Origin: Arion vulgaris | Lineage: Eukaryota; Mollusca; Gastropoda; Stylommatophora; Arionidae | Reading direction: 5' to 3' | Assembly (NCBI GenBank): GCA_020796225.1 | Contig: CM036758.1 | Location: 25,686,397-25,750,396 of the forward strand | DNA: 64,000 nucleotides | Shown: one piece after another, positions 55,270 through 64,000 of the stretch | How the letters are laid out: each line of letters opens with the position of its first letter | Position numbering within the stretch: position 1 is the stretch's first letter | Program-made: the position numbers and the translations under genes | The notes under the pieces: model-generated | The model's input: only the letters and a program-made list of their open reading frames with translations | Told to the model about the DNA's origin: nothing | Database searches by the model: none

Positions 55270-55480
55270 TACGTCATCACCTTCGGGTTAGTCTGTCCGC
55301 AGACTTATGGTCCAGTCGTCTGGACAAACATTTCTTGTCTGTATCCTGTCATCATCATCATCAGGTTATCCAGTCTGTAGACATATGGTCAAGTCGTCTA
55401 AACATATATTTTTTTTCTGTACCCTGTCATCATTAGGTTAACCAGTCCGTAAAGATTAGGTCAAGTCGTCTAAACGTTTA
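55270..55480. repeat. Diverged tandem repeat, about 70-90 bp, 2-3 copies
   Basis: TATGGTCCAGTCGTCTGGAC, TATGGTCAAGTCGTCTAAAC and TTAGGTCAAGTCGTCTAAAC mark three copies, each followed by a T-rich stretch and CCTGTCATCAT. Confidence 0.85.
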
Positions 55481-55634
55481 TTTTTACTTTACCTAAAGTG
55501 GGAAAATATCTGGCCACTATGGTGGAATGTGAAATGTGCTTATAATGAGGTTCTTCGTGCAACCTTTATAATCGTTGATGTTTTTGACTATTTTCAGTTG
55601 CAATTTCTGAGAGACTATCCTATTGTTATTTCTA

Positions 55635-55830
55635 TTCATCATCATCAAGTAGCTTGTCATTCGGAATTTCTCCTCTGATAGACCAAATGTTCTGCCTCTG
55701 CAGCTGTCATGCTCAAACCGTCAGTTAAATCCTGAATACATCTTCTCCGATTTCTGAGATGCTTTTTATTTACTAGGGTATCTTCCCTAGGTCCTACATC
55801 AGTCATGCGACATGTCTTGTAGGTTACATA
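55635..55830 (-). mobile_element. LINE 3' fragment joined to a SINE S1 fragment
   Basis: CATCATCATCAAGTAGCTTG and GCTGTCATGCTCAAACCGTC are the complement of the R1 3' end. At about 55757 the sequence changes to TTTTTATTTACTAGGGTATC, the complement of the S1a middle module, ending near CATGTCTTGTAGG. The join is either an old insertion or a rearrangement. Confidence 0.65.
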
Positions 55831-56109
55831 AGTACCATTCTGCGCTTCTCTAGCGGGCCCTGACACCACAAGGGCGAAGACGGAATACAAGAACATGGGC
55901 AGAGAGAGAGAGATAACATGTATAGGAGGGCTAGGAAAGGCTTGGTTACGGATCTATGCCTCCCTAGGGGCGAAGGATGAAGAAGAATTAGTTGACATTT
56001 ATCAACAGATTGGCGATCAATAAGGATGGTAATAGACATGAAGTATATTCTGATGATTTGAAACCATTTTCCTGCTGGAACTACCAACGAGTTGAATGTC
56101 AAAGGTTTG

Positions 56110-56385
56110 TATCTTCTGCAACGCCCATGTGTTGATGGGACTCGTAAGGGGAGTGAAGAATAGTAACACTGTGACCTACAAGGCATGTCGAAAGAGGCGA
56201 TGAAGGTAGAGGCCTAGACAAGCTACCTTAGTAAATAAAAGTGTCGCAGAAATTGAATGTGCTTGCCTACTTAATCGCATAACTGGCACAACTTACAATC
56301 GCTCTTAGGCTCAGATCACATACACATAACAAAGACAGGTTTAACTAGTGGTCGATATGGAACGTTCTAAGAAAAAGAAGTATCA
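56110..56385 (+). mobile_element. SINE, superfamily S1 (subfamily a)
   Basis: Head AACGCCCATGTGTTGATGGG, core CATGTCGAAAGAGGCGATGA, end GATATGGAACGTTCTAAGAA followed by AAAGAAG. Near full length. Confidence 0.78.
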
Positions 56386-56654
56386 TCTGCAAGACAAGCA
56401 ACACAAGAGATTCAAATATATAAGAAATAATAGAACGTCTAAATACAATAATACTACAAGCTACAGCAGAAATTATTTCCCGATAGGCACGAAAAACAAA
56501 ACAAACTGAACTGGATAAAAAAAACAAAAAACTGTAAAATATCGAAGAGGATGTCAATTGTTCCACATCCAAGGCTACAGCCATGACTGAGAAATATGGA
56601 ACAATAGAAAAATAATCACACTAACATCTAACACTGATAAATAGTTTCCGTTTA

Positions 56655-56875
56655 GTCATCGGATCATCATCGTAGCACGTCGAACCAATTAGCCCATAAG
56701 TGCTTCGATAAGTGCCCTCAGTATGTGGCCACTAACGAACCCAGTTTTTGTTGGTTTACTAGTCTTCTTTAGCTACCATCATAGTGTTTTTGTCTAGCTA
56801 CACCACATTTGACTTGGAATTTTTGTAGTTTGGTTAGTCTTGTAGATTCACCACTATTACATGAATCATGTACAT
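56655..56875 (-). repeat. Dispersed repeat E, copy 2
   Basis: The reverse complement matches 3845-4035 (AATAGTGGTGAATCTACAAG, GGTGTAGCTAGACAAAAACA, CTAGTAAACCAACAAAAACT). It extends about 60 bp past the first copy. Confidence 0.6.
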
Positions 56876-56896
56876 GGCCTCTCTCCGTAGGGAATA

Positions 56897-57158
56897 TACA
56901 GTGTGTTCAACTTAAAAGCAGCCCCAGTGATAAATAGAAATTTGCCAGGTACTCATTGCATCTCGTCTATTTACTATTTAAACCGTATTTAAACTAGCTT
57001 GTCCTACGTCACATTTGTTCATCGCCCCTTCCGCACTACAATTACACACCATCACACAACCTTGACCTACACTACGTCATAACTAAACCTTCTCATTTCC
57101 ATACATATATGCCAGATTAGCTCCATTTACATGCTGCTTTTAAGTTGAACACCCTGTA
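56897..57158. mobile_element. MITE with 27-bp inverted repeats and TA duplication
   Basis: The left end TACAGTGTGTTCAACTTAAA and the reverse complement of the right end, TACAGGGTGTTCAACTTAAA, agree over about 27 bases (through AGCAGC) with one mismatch. TA flanks both ends (56895-56896 and 57159-57160). The 262-bp interior is non-coding. The pattern fits a non-autonomous Tc1/mariner-type element, unrelated in end sequence to the element at 8947. Confidence 0.82.
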
Positions 57159-57344
57159 TAATATCAACCTGGTTATTATTGATATGTACAGGAAACCTTT
57201 GAACTAGACAACAAGGGATTGTATGAAGACACAAAAGCTAAAATCTCAACTAGGTCAGAGACGGGCACAAACTAAGGTTATTATTCTGATCATTAAATAA
57301 CGAAGATTCACAATACAAATAAATCTTAATTAAACAAAGGCATA

Positions 57345-57545
57345 ATATTATCACAGTCATAGATAAATAATATTATCACAGTCATAGATAAATAATATTA
57401 TCAAGTCATAGAAAAAATAATATTATCACAGTCATAGATAAATAATATTATCACAGTCATAGATAAATAATATTATCACAGTCATAGATAAATAATATTA
57501 TCACAGTCATAGATAAATAATATTATCACAGTCATAGATAAATAT
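57345..57545. repeat. Tandem array, 25-bp unit, about 8 copies
   Basis: ATAATATTATCACAGTCATA recurs every 25 bases. Confidence 0.95.
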
Positions 57546-57629
57546 ACACAAAGAATAAAATGGCACCAGAGGAGAACATGATGACAAATCTAACAAGGAA
57601 AGTAATAAATAACACAATGAGATCTTCTT

Positions 57630-57805
57630 CTTCTTCTTTGCATTCGTTCTTTACGACCAATTTCACACTTTGTGATATAAGAACTTGTATACGTTGCACA
57701 TTCACAACTGTCACAACGTACAATCGCTCTTAGGCTCAGATCATTTACAAATCACAAAGAGTGGTCAACAAGGGGTCGAAATGGAGCGTTCGAAGAAAAA
57801 GAAGA
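57630..57805. mobile_element. Two SINE S1 fragments joined in opposite orientation
   Basis: 57630-57703 is the complement of the S1b tail (CTTCTTCTTCTTTGCATTCG). From about 57704 the sequence is S1a in direct orientation (CAACGTACAATCGCTCTTAG through CGTTCGAAGAAAAAGAAGA). Both tails point outward. Confidence 0.75.
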
Positions 57806-57924
57806 TCTCCAAGTAAAAGATCGGTGTTTCATGTAGTCGAACCACGTAACGTGTACTCACAGACATTGGTTGGCCTAAGCTAACTTTGAACTCTGAAATC
57901 TTCACAAAATTTAAACAGTTGGTT

Positions 57925-58210
57925 GATTGATAGGAACATCATCATTGCACTTCGTTGAATAACCATGTGTGCTTCGATCTCTTTCTAACATACTAATATC
58001 TTACTTGCAGTGCCATAGCTTCCACGCATCGGAGTGGGTCCCTGATGTAATTATTAAGATAATGAAAGTTTGCATAAATTTGTGAAAATGTTTTTAATGA
58101 ATTTTGTCCGAGCAATGGCTTTGAAGCGTACTCTTAACGATTTTCAACTTTGAAAATTTCTTTGACGTGAACAAGTTAAACATAAGACCTATCAAAGATA
58201 TGAGACTCTA
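57925..58210 (-). mobile_element. SINE S2, inverted, diverged
   Basis: GTTGATTGATAGGAACATCA (complement of the AATC tail), TGAATAACCATGTGTGCTTC and GATCTCTTTCTAACATAC match the reverse complement of the S2 3' half. The 5' head is lost or unrecognisable. Confidence 0.65.
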
Positions 58211-58254
58211 TAAGACTCTATAAGACTCTATAAGGTGTAAGACCTATCTAAGAC

Positions 58255-59025
58255 TTCTTCTTCTTCTTCTTTGCGTTCGTTCTGTAGTAGCCCCCAGCTC
58301 CAAGGTACTAGCTAACAGACTAGACAGGTAGTTTAGATAGATATAGGCTTGTAAAAGGGAGATAAGTAGAGACTGTAGTGTTTGCACACCAAAACTGCTC
58401 ACTATGAGCAGATAGCAACACTAGAACGAGACATTGACGTAGTGAAACTAGTTGACGTAGATGTTAGTACTGCTTAGTAACGTAGTGACAACATAGAGAG
58501 ACGAACATAAACAGTGGACATGGATAGACGTGTTTATGTGCTGTCTGCACTTGTAACATCAAAATAAACATGTATATATGAATACACCATAGTCGTTGAA
58601 TATATTGTGGACGTATGAAAGCCATGTGTAAAGAAAAGAGCCACCATCAATAAGGAACAACATCAATTTACTAAATACATATATATATATAACCCAAGGA
58701 AATTACTACCTGGAACAACAATTATGTATTCGTCAGAAGACAACCGAAAGAACAATAATAGAGGTGAAACTACAACAGTTCTTTGCGACCAATTCTAATC
58801 ACTCTTTGTGATATGCCTGATCTTTACCAAGAATGTGTATACGTTGCACATTGGCTTGGTAGGCCCCTAAACGCATAGACTTGTACATGATTAGGACACG
58901 TGTATCCAATTTCAACCAAGCCTCCTTAGTCGCCTCTTACGACATGCTTGGCAGGTAACAGCGGTTCTTTTCTTTAAACCCCAAATTTGGGCCCCGGTAA
59001 CCACTCGGGCGATCTAAGACTTAAT
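58255..59025 (-). mobile_element. SINE S1 (subfamily b), split by an LTR insertion
   Basis: The tail part is at 58255-58282 (TTCTTCTTCTTTGCGTTCGT); the body resumes at 58778 (GTTCTTTGCGACCAATTCTA) and continues to the head near 59010 (ACCACTCGGGCGATC). The intervening 495 bp is a solo LTR. Joining the two sides across one copy of GTTC restores the family order. Confidence 0.85.
58283..58777 (+). mobile_element. Solo LTR (495 bp) with 4-bp target duplication
   Basis: It begins TGTAGTAGCCC and ends ACTACAACA, the TG...CA rule with a short imperfect inverted terminus (TGTAGTAG and TGTTGTAG as complement). GTTC flanks both sides (58279-58282 and 58778-58781). An AATAAA signal lies at 58563-58568. 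No internal region, primer-binding site or polypurine tract is present, and no second copy is in the window. A solo LTR is what remains after recombination between the two LTRs of an inserted retrotransposon. Orientation is tentative. Confidence 0.8.
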
Positions 59026-59029
59026 TAAG

Positions 59030-59246
59030 ATATATTTTCTAGTTCGTCTCCGGTAGGACTAGGAACCCGATCTCACTTACACTGATGTATTCATTACAGC
59101 TAAAGAAACTGATTAATAATCAATAGCTGCCTCATCAATCTTTATTTTAATTAATTTTGTGAGCAATCTGTCATGCTACGTTCAATTATTTTTTAGTATT
59201 GATTGATTGATATGACAATCATGATTGCACATCGATGAATAACCAT
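59030..59246 (-). mobile_element. SINE S2 fragments, inverted
   Basis: TCGTCTCCGGTAGGACTAGG and CCGATCTCACTTACACTGAT are the complement of the S2 middle (ATCAGCGTAGGTGAGATCG). ATTGATTGATTGATATGACA and GATGAATAACCATGTAG at 59197-59246 are the complement of its 3' end. About 85 bp between them was not assigned. Confidence 0.65.
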
Positions 59247-59249
59247 GTA

Positions 59250-59688
59250 GGGGGTATCTGTGGCGTAGAGGTTAGGAGCTCGTCTCTAGGGCAAAAAGTA
59301 CTAGGTTTGTTCACTTGTATTTTTCCAGATATCCCTGATCTCAGCGTAGGTGAGATCGAGTTCCGAGGTCATGTCGGAGACAGACGATGAAATATAGATC
59401 CCTTGTTCAATTTTATCACGTAAATGAACCACCGGCAGTTCAAAATTGAGAAGAGCACGCTGAAAAGATGCTGCCCGGTCAGAATTAATTAGACAAGATT
59501 TAAAATAAAATTCTTACAAAAATATCTTCCCCATCTTCAAAGTTACACCGTGGACCTCGCCGGTGCTACGGAGTTTGTGCATTGCAGCTGATATCTTCTT
59601 GTGTAGGAAAGAGATCAGAGCACAGATGGTTACTCATCAATGTGCGATGATGATATTAATATCAATCAATCAATCAATCAATCAATCG
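59250..59688 (+). mobile_element. tRNA-derived SINE, family S2, full length
   Basis: Head GGGTATCTGTGGCGTAGAGG (A-box-like), then ATCCCTGATCTCAGCGTAGG, TGCCCGGTCAGAATTAATTA, GGAAAGAGATCAGAGCACAG, and a tail of about seven AATC. The B-box position (ACTAGGTTTGTTCAC) is degraded, while the copy at 8095 keeps GGTTCG. 439 bp. Confidence 0.82.
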
Positions 59689-59998
59689 AATAACCTTGTG
59701 TGCTCCGAACTCTTTTTTCGTGAAAGATTGCCTACGATAGTGCACGAGCTCCGTAGCTACGATGAGGGTCACTGAAGCATTTGTGAAGATGATGAAAATT
59801 ATTGTAGTTTTTTTTGTTTTACTCTTTGTTAAATGAATTTTGCATGGGCTGTGGTTTTGCAGCCTAGCATTATAGATGTTCAACTGTTAAAGGTTGCATC
59901 AAGTGTTCAACTTGAGCACAAGGCCTACGTTTTATCGTCTACCTTTGATAAGACTAGGAGCTTGATCTCCCCTACATTGAGATAGACGATCACTGAAA
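59689..59998 (-). mobile_element. SINE S2, inverted, abutting the plus-strand copy
   Basis: GAATAACCTTGTGTGCTCCG, then CTTTGTTAAATGAATTTTGC and TTTATCGTCTACCTTTGATA match the complement of the S2 body. The two copies are tail to tail around the AATC run. Confidence 0.72.
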
Positions 59999-60054
59999 CA
60001 AATGTTCGGATCACTCTACACGAGAATCGAATCAAGTACAATTGGAGCGAAAAG

Positions 60055-60270
60055 CAAATACTTTACCTCCACAGTCTCCATAACCTTTATAGTAGTGTTT
60101 ATAGTGCAGCAAATACTTTACCTCCACAGTCTCCATAACCTTTATAGTAGTGTTTATAGTGCAGCAAATACTTTACCTCCACAGTCTCCATAACCTTTAT
60201 AGTAGTGTTTATAGTGCAGCAAATACTTTACCTCCACAGTCTCCATAACCTTTATAGTAGTGTTTATAGT
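60055..60270. repeat. Tandem array, 55-bp unit, 4 copies
   Basis: CTTTACCTCCACAGTCTCCA at 60061, 60116 and onward; copies are nearly identical. Confidence 0.96.
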
Positions 60271-60274
60271 AGAT

Positions 60275-61150
60275 AAATCGTACTATTTATCTGTCTATCG
60301 TAATCACTATCTAGATAAAAATATAAATCGCACTATTTATCTCTCTATCGTAATCACTATCTATATAAAAATATAAATCGCACTATTTATCTCTCTATCG
60401 TAATCACTATCTATATAAAAATATAAATCGCACTATTTATCTCTCTATCGTAATCACTATCTATATAAAAATATAAATCGCACTATTTATCTCTCTATCG
60501 TAATCACTATCTATATAAAAATATAAATCGTACTATTTATCTCTCTATCGTAATCACTATCTATAAAAAAATATAAATCGCACTATTTATCTCTCATCGT
60601 AATCACTATCTATGTAAAAATATAAATCGTACTATTTATCTCTCTATCGTAATCACTATCTATATAAAAATATAAATCGCACTATTTATCTCTGTATCGT
60701 AATCACTATCTAGATAAAAATATAAATCGCACTATTTATCTCTCTATCGTAATCACTATCTATATAAAAATATAAATCGTACTATTTATCTCTCTATCGT
60801 AATCACTATCTATATAAAAATATAAATCGTACTATTTATCTCTCTATCGTAATCACTATCTATATAAAAATATAAATCGCACTATTTATCTCTCTATCGT
60901 AATCACTATCTATATAAAAATATAAATCGTACTATTTATCTCTCTATCGTAATCACTATCTATATAAAAATATAAATCGTACTATTTATCTCTCTATCGT
61001 AATCACTATCTATATAAAAATATAAATCGTACTATTTATCTCTCTATCGTAATCACTATCTATAAAGAAATATAAATCGCACTATTTATCTCTCTATACT
61101 AATCACTATCTACACAGAAATATAAATCGTACTATTTATCTCTCTAATCT
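60275..61150. repeat. Tandem array, 50-bp unit, about 17 copies
   Basis: ATAAATCGCACTATTTATCT and ATCGTAATCACTATCTATAT recur every 50 bases. A C/T site in ATCGCACT/ATCGTACT is distributed irregularly. It fades out by 61250. Confidence 0.96.
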
Positions 61151-61339
61151 GATCACAATATTATTTTATCAATCCTGAACACGATTCACATAGTAGCGTA
61201 AATCACATTATTTATTTCTCTACCACGACCAGTATCAGAAGAATAACATCAATAACAATATTTATCTCTTGATATCGATATCCACACAGTAACATGAATC
61301 GCATTATTCATTGCTTTTATTGGGGAAGATGGGATGCGG

Positions 61340-61605
61340 GGGAGGTCAGTGGCGAAGTGTTTAAGTCGTTTGCTTGTCGTCGTCGTACGGAAGGTTGTCG
61401 GTTCGAATTCGTCCGAGAAACATGTGCAATTTTGTCAGTGATCCGTAGGATTGTTACCCGAGCTAAGGAGTTGGTGCTTTGTACAATGCTCTCGTCAGAT
61501 GGCATACTATCTCTGTCGACAGCGACGGAGCCAAATGGGGAAACACGACGCGATGAAGACAACCCTTCACCTTTGGTCTGTTTTTTAAATTCTGGCTTTA
61601 TCCAT
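61340..61605 (+). mobile_element. tRNA-derived SINE, family S6
   Basis: Head GGTCAGTGGCGAAGTGTTTA and a strong B-box-like GTCGGTTCGAATTCGTC, then GATCCGTAGGATTGTTACCC and the shared 3' body (CTCTCGTCAGATGGCATACT, GACGGAGCCAAATGGGGAAA). The 150-codon ORF across this region is a chance frame over the array edge and SINE. Confidence 0.82.
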
Positions 61606-61764
61606 GATTCCTATCCACAGAGTAGCATAACATTTCTGAAGTCGGAGAAGGCCCGTCTGTATTGCGGGACCACACTGATAAAAGGGAAAGCAGGTCTTAA
61701 CGCAAAAATCAGTCAGAAGTGCCATACCAGGCGAACTACCAGGTGACTACGTCTGAATTCATTG

Positions 61765-62015
61765 CGGGCGAACCACCCAAGTGGTTACCGGGAACCAAAA
61801 TTGGGGTGTAAAGAATAGAACCACTGTTACCTGCCACGCATGTCGTAAGAGGCGACTAAGAAGGTTTGGGCTGAAATCGGATGTACGTGTCCTAAACGTG
61901 TTCATGCGTTTAGGGGCCTACTAAACTAATGTGCAACGTATAAACGTTCTTGGCAAAGATCAAACATATCACAGAGTGATTAAAATTGGTCGTAAAGAAC
62001 GAACGTAAGGAAGAA
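61765..62015 (+). mobile_element. SINE, superfamily S1 (subfamily b), full length
   Basis: Head CCAAGTGGTTACCGGGAACC, core CATGTCGTAAGAGGCGACTA, then TCTTGGCAAAGATCAAACAT and the end AAAGAACGAACGTAAGGAAG with a longer GAAG-rich tail to about 62055. A clean reference for the family. Confidence 0.85.
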
Positions 62016-62055
62016 GAAAGAAGAAGATAACGGACGAACGCAAAAATAAGAAGAA

Positions 62056-62680
62056 GAGTAGCATAGCTGGACTATTTATCTTCTATTCTGATCTATAATC
62101 ACACAATCACTTAAATCACATTAATCATCTTTCCATCTCCAACATTGACTGAAAGGATAATTTATTATTTGTCAATGCTATTGACTATTGAGTCTATGAA
62201 GTATTTTAATGTTTTCTCTGCTTATTGCTGTGTATCATGATATCCCTATTGATCTTGATATCCGCTGATCAGATCACGTCATCGTTCTGAACTGCTTAGT
62301 TCTAGATAGAGTAGGAGAGTCGGCAAATCTTGAATATCAAAGGATGATGTCGACCAGAGATATGACTGTTGTTGTAAACTAATCTGTTTGCGATGTGTAC
62401 AATATATTACCCAAACACACGAAAGCAAAAGATGTGACAGGAGGGGGCAACTACATGGCAGCAACAGAGAAAAATGTAGAGAATTTATGTCTGGGGGAAG
62501 GGTTATTACTACTAATGATGTAAGTCTTAGGGATGAGAGATTTATCAGATCACAGCAGATAAGATACCATCTTAACATTGGAGAAGAGAAAGAATTAATT
62601 TTTAATAGAGATTGTATATTTCAATGGCGGTTCATTCAAACAATCTGTTCTTACGTATCTTAATTATAAAACTAATTGTC
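62056..62680. other. Unassigned sequence with an unrecognised ORF
   Basis: The 91-codon plus-strand ORF (62388-62663) reads RFIRSQQIRYHLNIGEEKEL near its end. No domain is recognised. Its position just upstream of the LINE remnant leaves open that it is decayed LINE sequence. Confidence 0.35.
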
Positions 62681-62684
62681 TGTC

Positions 62685-63300
62685 CAATCAACCAAGTGCA
62701 AGAATTCAAATACTTAGGAAGCATATTCCAAGAAGAAGGAAGACTAGACAGAGAGATAGAGGCTAGAGTGTAAAAAGCAAATGCTGCAATATACCAGCTA
62801 GCTCCATTGTTAAGCCAGCCAACAATCTCACTGCTAAACAACATATGATCAACATACAAGTAATTTTCATACCTACTTTGTGTCACCAGTGCCAAACATG
62901 GACAATGAGCAAAGTAAAGTCACCAAAATAACTACATGTGAAATGCGATGCCTACGAAAAGTTAAGAAAATAACACCAGAAAAGACAGTCTCCAACAACA
63001 GCATAATAAAGAAAGTTGGCACAAAACCTTGTGGTTTGGCCACTTAATAAGAATGCATTAAAACTCAACAGCATAATAAAGAAAGTTGGCACAAAACCTT
63101 GTGGTTTGGCCACTTAATAAGAATGCATTAAAACTCAACAGTATACAGAGTCTTCTACAACAGAACATCAGGAAAGAAGGCGAGAGGAAGATCACGAAAA
63201 GAGATGATTAGATGAGATAGGAGAATCCTGTCAAAGAGCACAAATAACTATCACCCAAGCCACATGAACAGTGCAAGACAAAAACAGAAAACCACGACAC
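62685..63300 (+). mobile_element. RTE-like LINE ORF2 remnant from the end of RT to the C-terminus (family R2-like)
   Basis: It reads QEFKYLGSIFQEEGRLDREI, then ANAAIYQLAPLLSQPTISLL, in another frame CEMRCLRKVKKITPEKTVSN and IIKKVGTKPCGLAT. F-K-Y-L-G opens the thumb-like region after the catalytic RT core, present in nearly all LINE RTs. A 70-bp direct duplication lies inside (GCATAATAAAGAAAGTTGGC at 63001 and 63071). Many stops; inactive. Confidence 0.83.
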
Positions 63301-64000
63301 TGGACCGGTAACAGTGTGACGACAAAAGAAGAAAGTAGAAGATTATCTGTTTTTGTGTCACATAAAAAAACTAGCATAACTCCAAACTCTGAAATGCTAA
63401 TAAAATTTAGTCAACTTCTACCTGCAGAAATGTGTAATTTAGTCATCGTGACTATCTACAACTATTTACGTACTGTGTAATGCGTAAGCGTTCTACTATC
63501 TACACGGACACAATAGGGCTGGGGTTCAATTTCACTAGACGTTCCACTTGTGAGGATAGAAATTGGCCTCCCTGCCTCCTACACACTAGGCCCTAGAAAT
63601 ATGAAGTGACAGGCACCCTAAGGTTAGAAAAGGCTACGGGAATTAAAAAAAACTATTTGTATTGTTTATCAATTGATGGTTGGATTAAAAATATACATTT
63701 CATGGCATGTTCAGTTAAACATTGATCTCGTAAACAGAGATAATTGTAATTGTAATTGTAAACGGAGATAACATGCACCATTTGTCAACAAAGAATATTC
63801 ATTACAAAATCGGATTAAAATTGATTTTCTTACCAAAACGAACGAGACAAATTTAGTTTTACCCGTTTTTATCATGCAAAATAAGTTTTTTTTCAAAAAT
63901 AATATAATATACAACCTATAAATAATAAAGGATGACAGAACCCTATTTTATACAATGAGCCGAAATTCGGATGTGCAGGTCCAGTGGAGCCGGGTCCCAC
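63301..64000. other. Unassigned sequence with a possible SINE head
   Basis: ACTATCTACACGGACACAAT and GGGCTGGGGTTCAATTTCAC at 63494-63530 could be a decayed tRNA-like head (B-box GGTTCAATTTC). GATAATTGTAATTGTAATTG at 63738 is a small repeat. No gene was recognised up to the window edge. Confidence 0.35.

Noticed and set aside
61294..61746. 150-codon ORF, the longest outside simple repeats
   Set aside because: It runs across an S6 SINE whose sequence explains the open frame; the other S6 copy is not open in this frame.

Overview
The window looks like intergenic, repeat-dominated DNA from an invertebrate animal, most likely a mollusc or another lophotrochozoan. The reasons are high A+T content, no bacterial-style gene packing, no long ORF outside simple repeats, many tRNA-derived SINEs, decayed RTE-like and RNase H-bearing LINEs, and satellite arrays filling roughly a quarter of the sequence. 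The taxon is an inference. I found no host protein-coding gene I could defend. Almost everything recognisable is a transposable element or a tandem repeat.

Layout. 0-5 kb: a LINE 3' end, two neighbouring 56-bp-period arrays, a 177-bp hAT-type MITE with a perfect 8-bp target duplication, SINEs and an RNase H LINE remnant. 5-12 kb: a GC-richer block, SINEs, and a complete but inactivated 2.17-kb IS630/Tc1/mariner element (8947-11120) with 106-bp inverted repeats and a frameshifted transposase of wide D-E spacing, like the Sailor (DD82E) group. 12-21 kb: LINE and SINE remnants, short arrays and a second GC-rich block. 21.6-27.1 kb: a satellite complex built from related monomers, with a LINE 3' fragment embedded in it and a garbled second copy of that fragment. 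27-33 kb: nested LINE pieces and arrays of 37 and 25 bp. 33-43 kb: GT-rich repeats, SINEs, LINE pieces, a 41-bp minisatellite grown from LINE coding sequence, a fold-back element and a second hAT MITE copy. 43-47 kb: two copies of another hAT-like MITE flanking 0.87 kb of GA repeat. 47.9-51.3 kb: a 44/40-bp minisatellite with higher-order structure. 51-64 kb: LINE remnants (one holding a 42-bp in-frame minisatellite), a solo LTR inside a SINE, clustered SINEs in opposite orientations, and arrays of 22, 25, 55 and 50 bp.

The repeat families connect to each other. Several SINEs have different tRNA-like heads but the same 3' body. One abundant SINE superfamily ends in GAAGAAG, as do the RNase H LINEs here, suggesting a retrotransposition partnership. 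Two minisatellites demonstrably arose inside LINE ORFs. One array has an unexpanded dispersed copy of its founder sequence 2 kb away. Nested insertions (solo LTR in SINE, SINE in an older repeat, LINE in LINE) give a relative order of events. All family comparisons were made by eye within this window.
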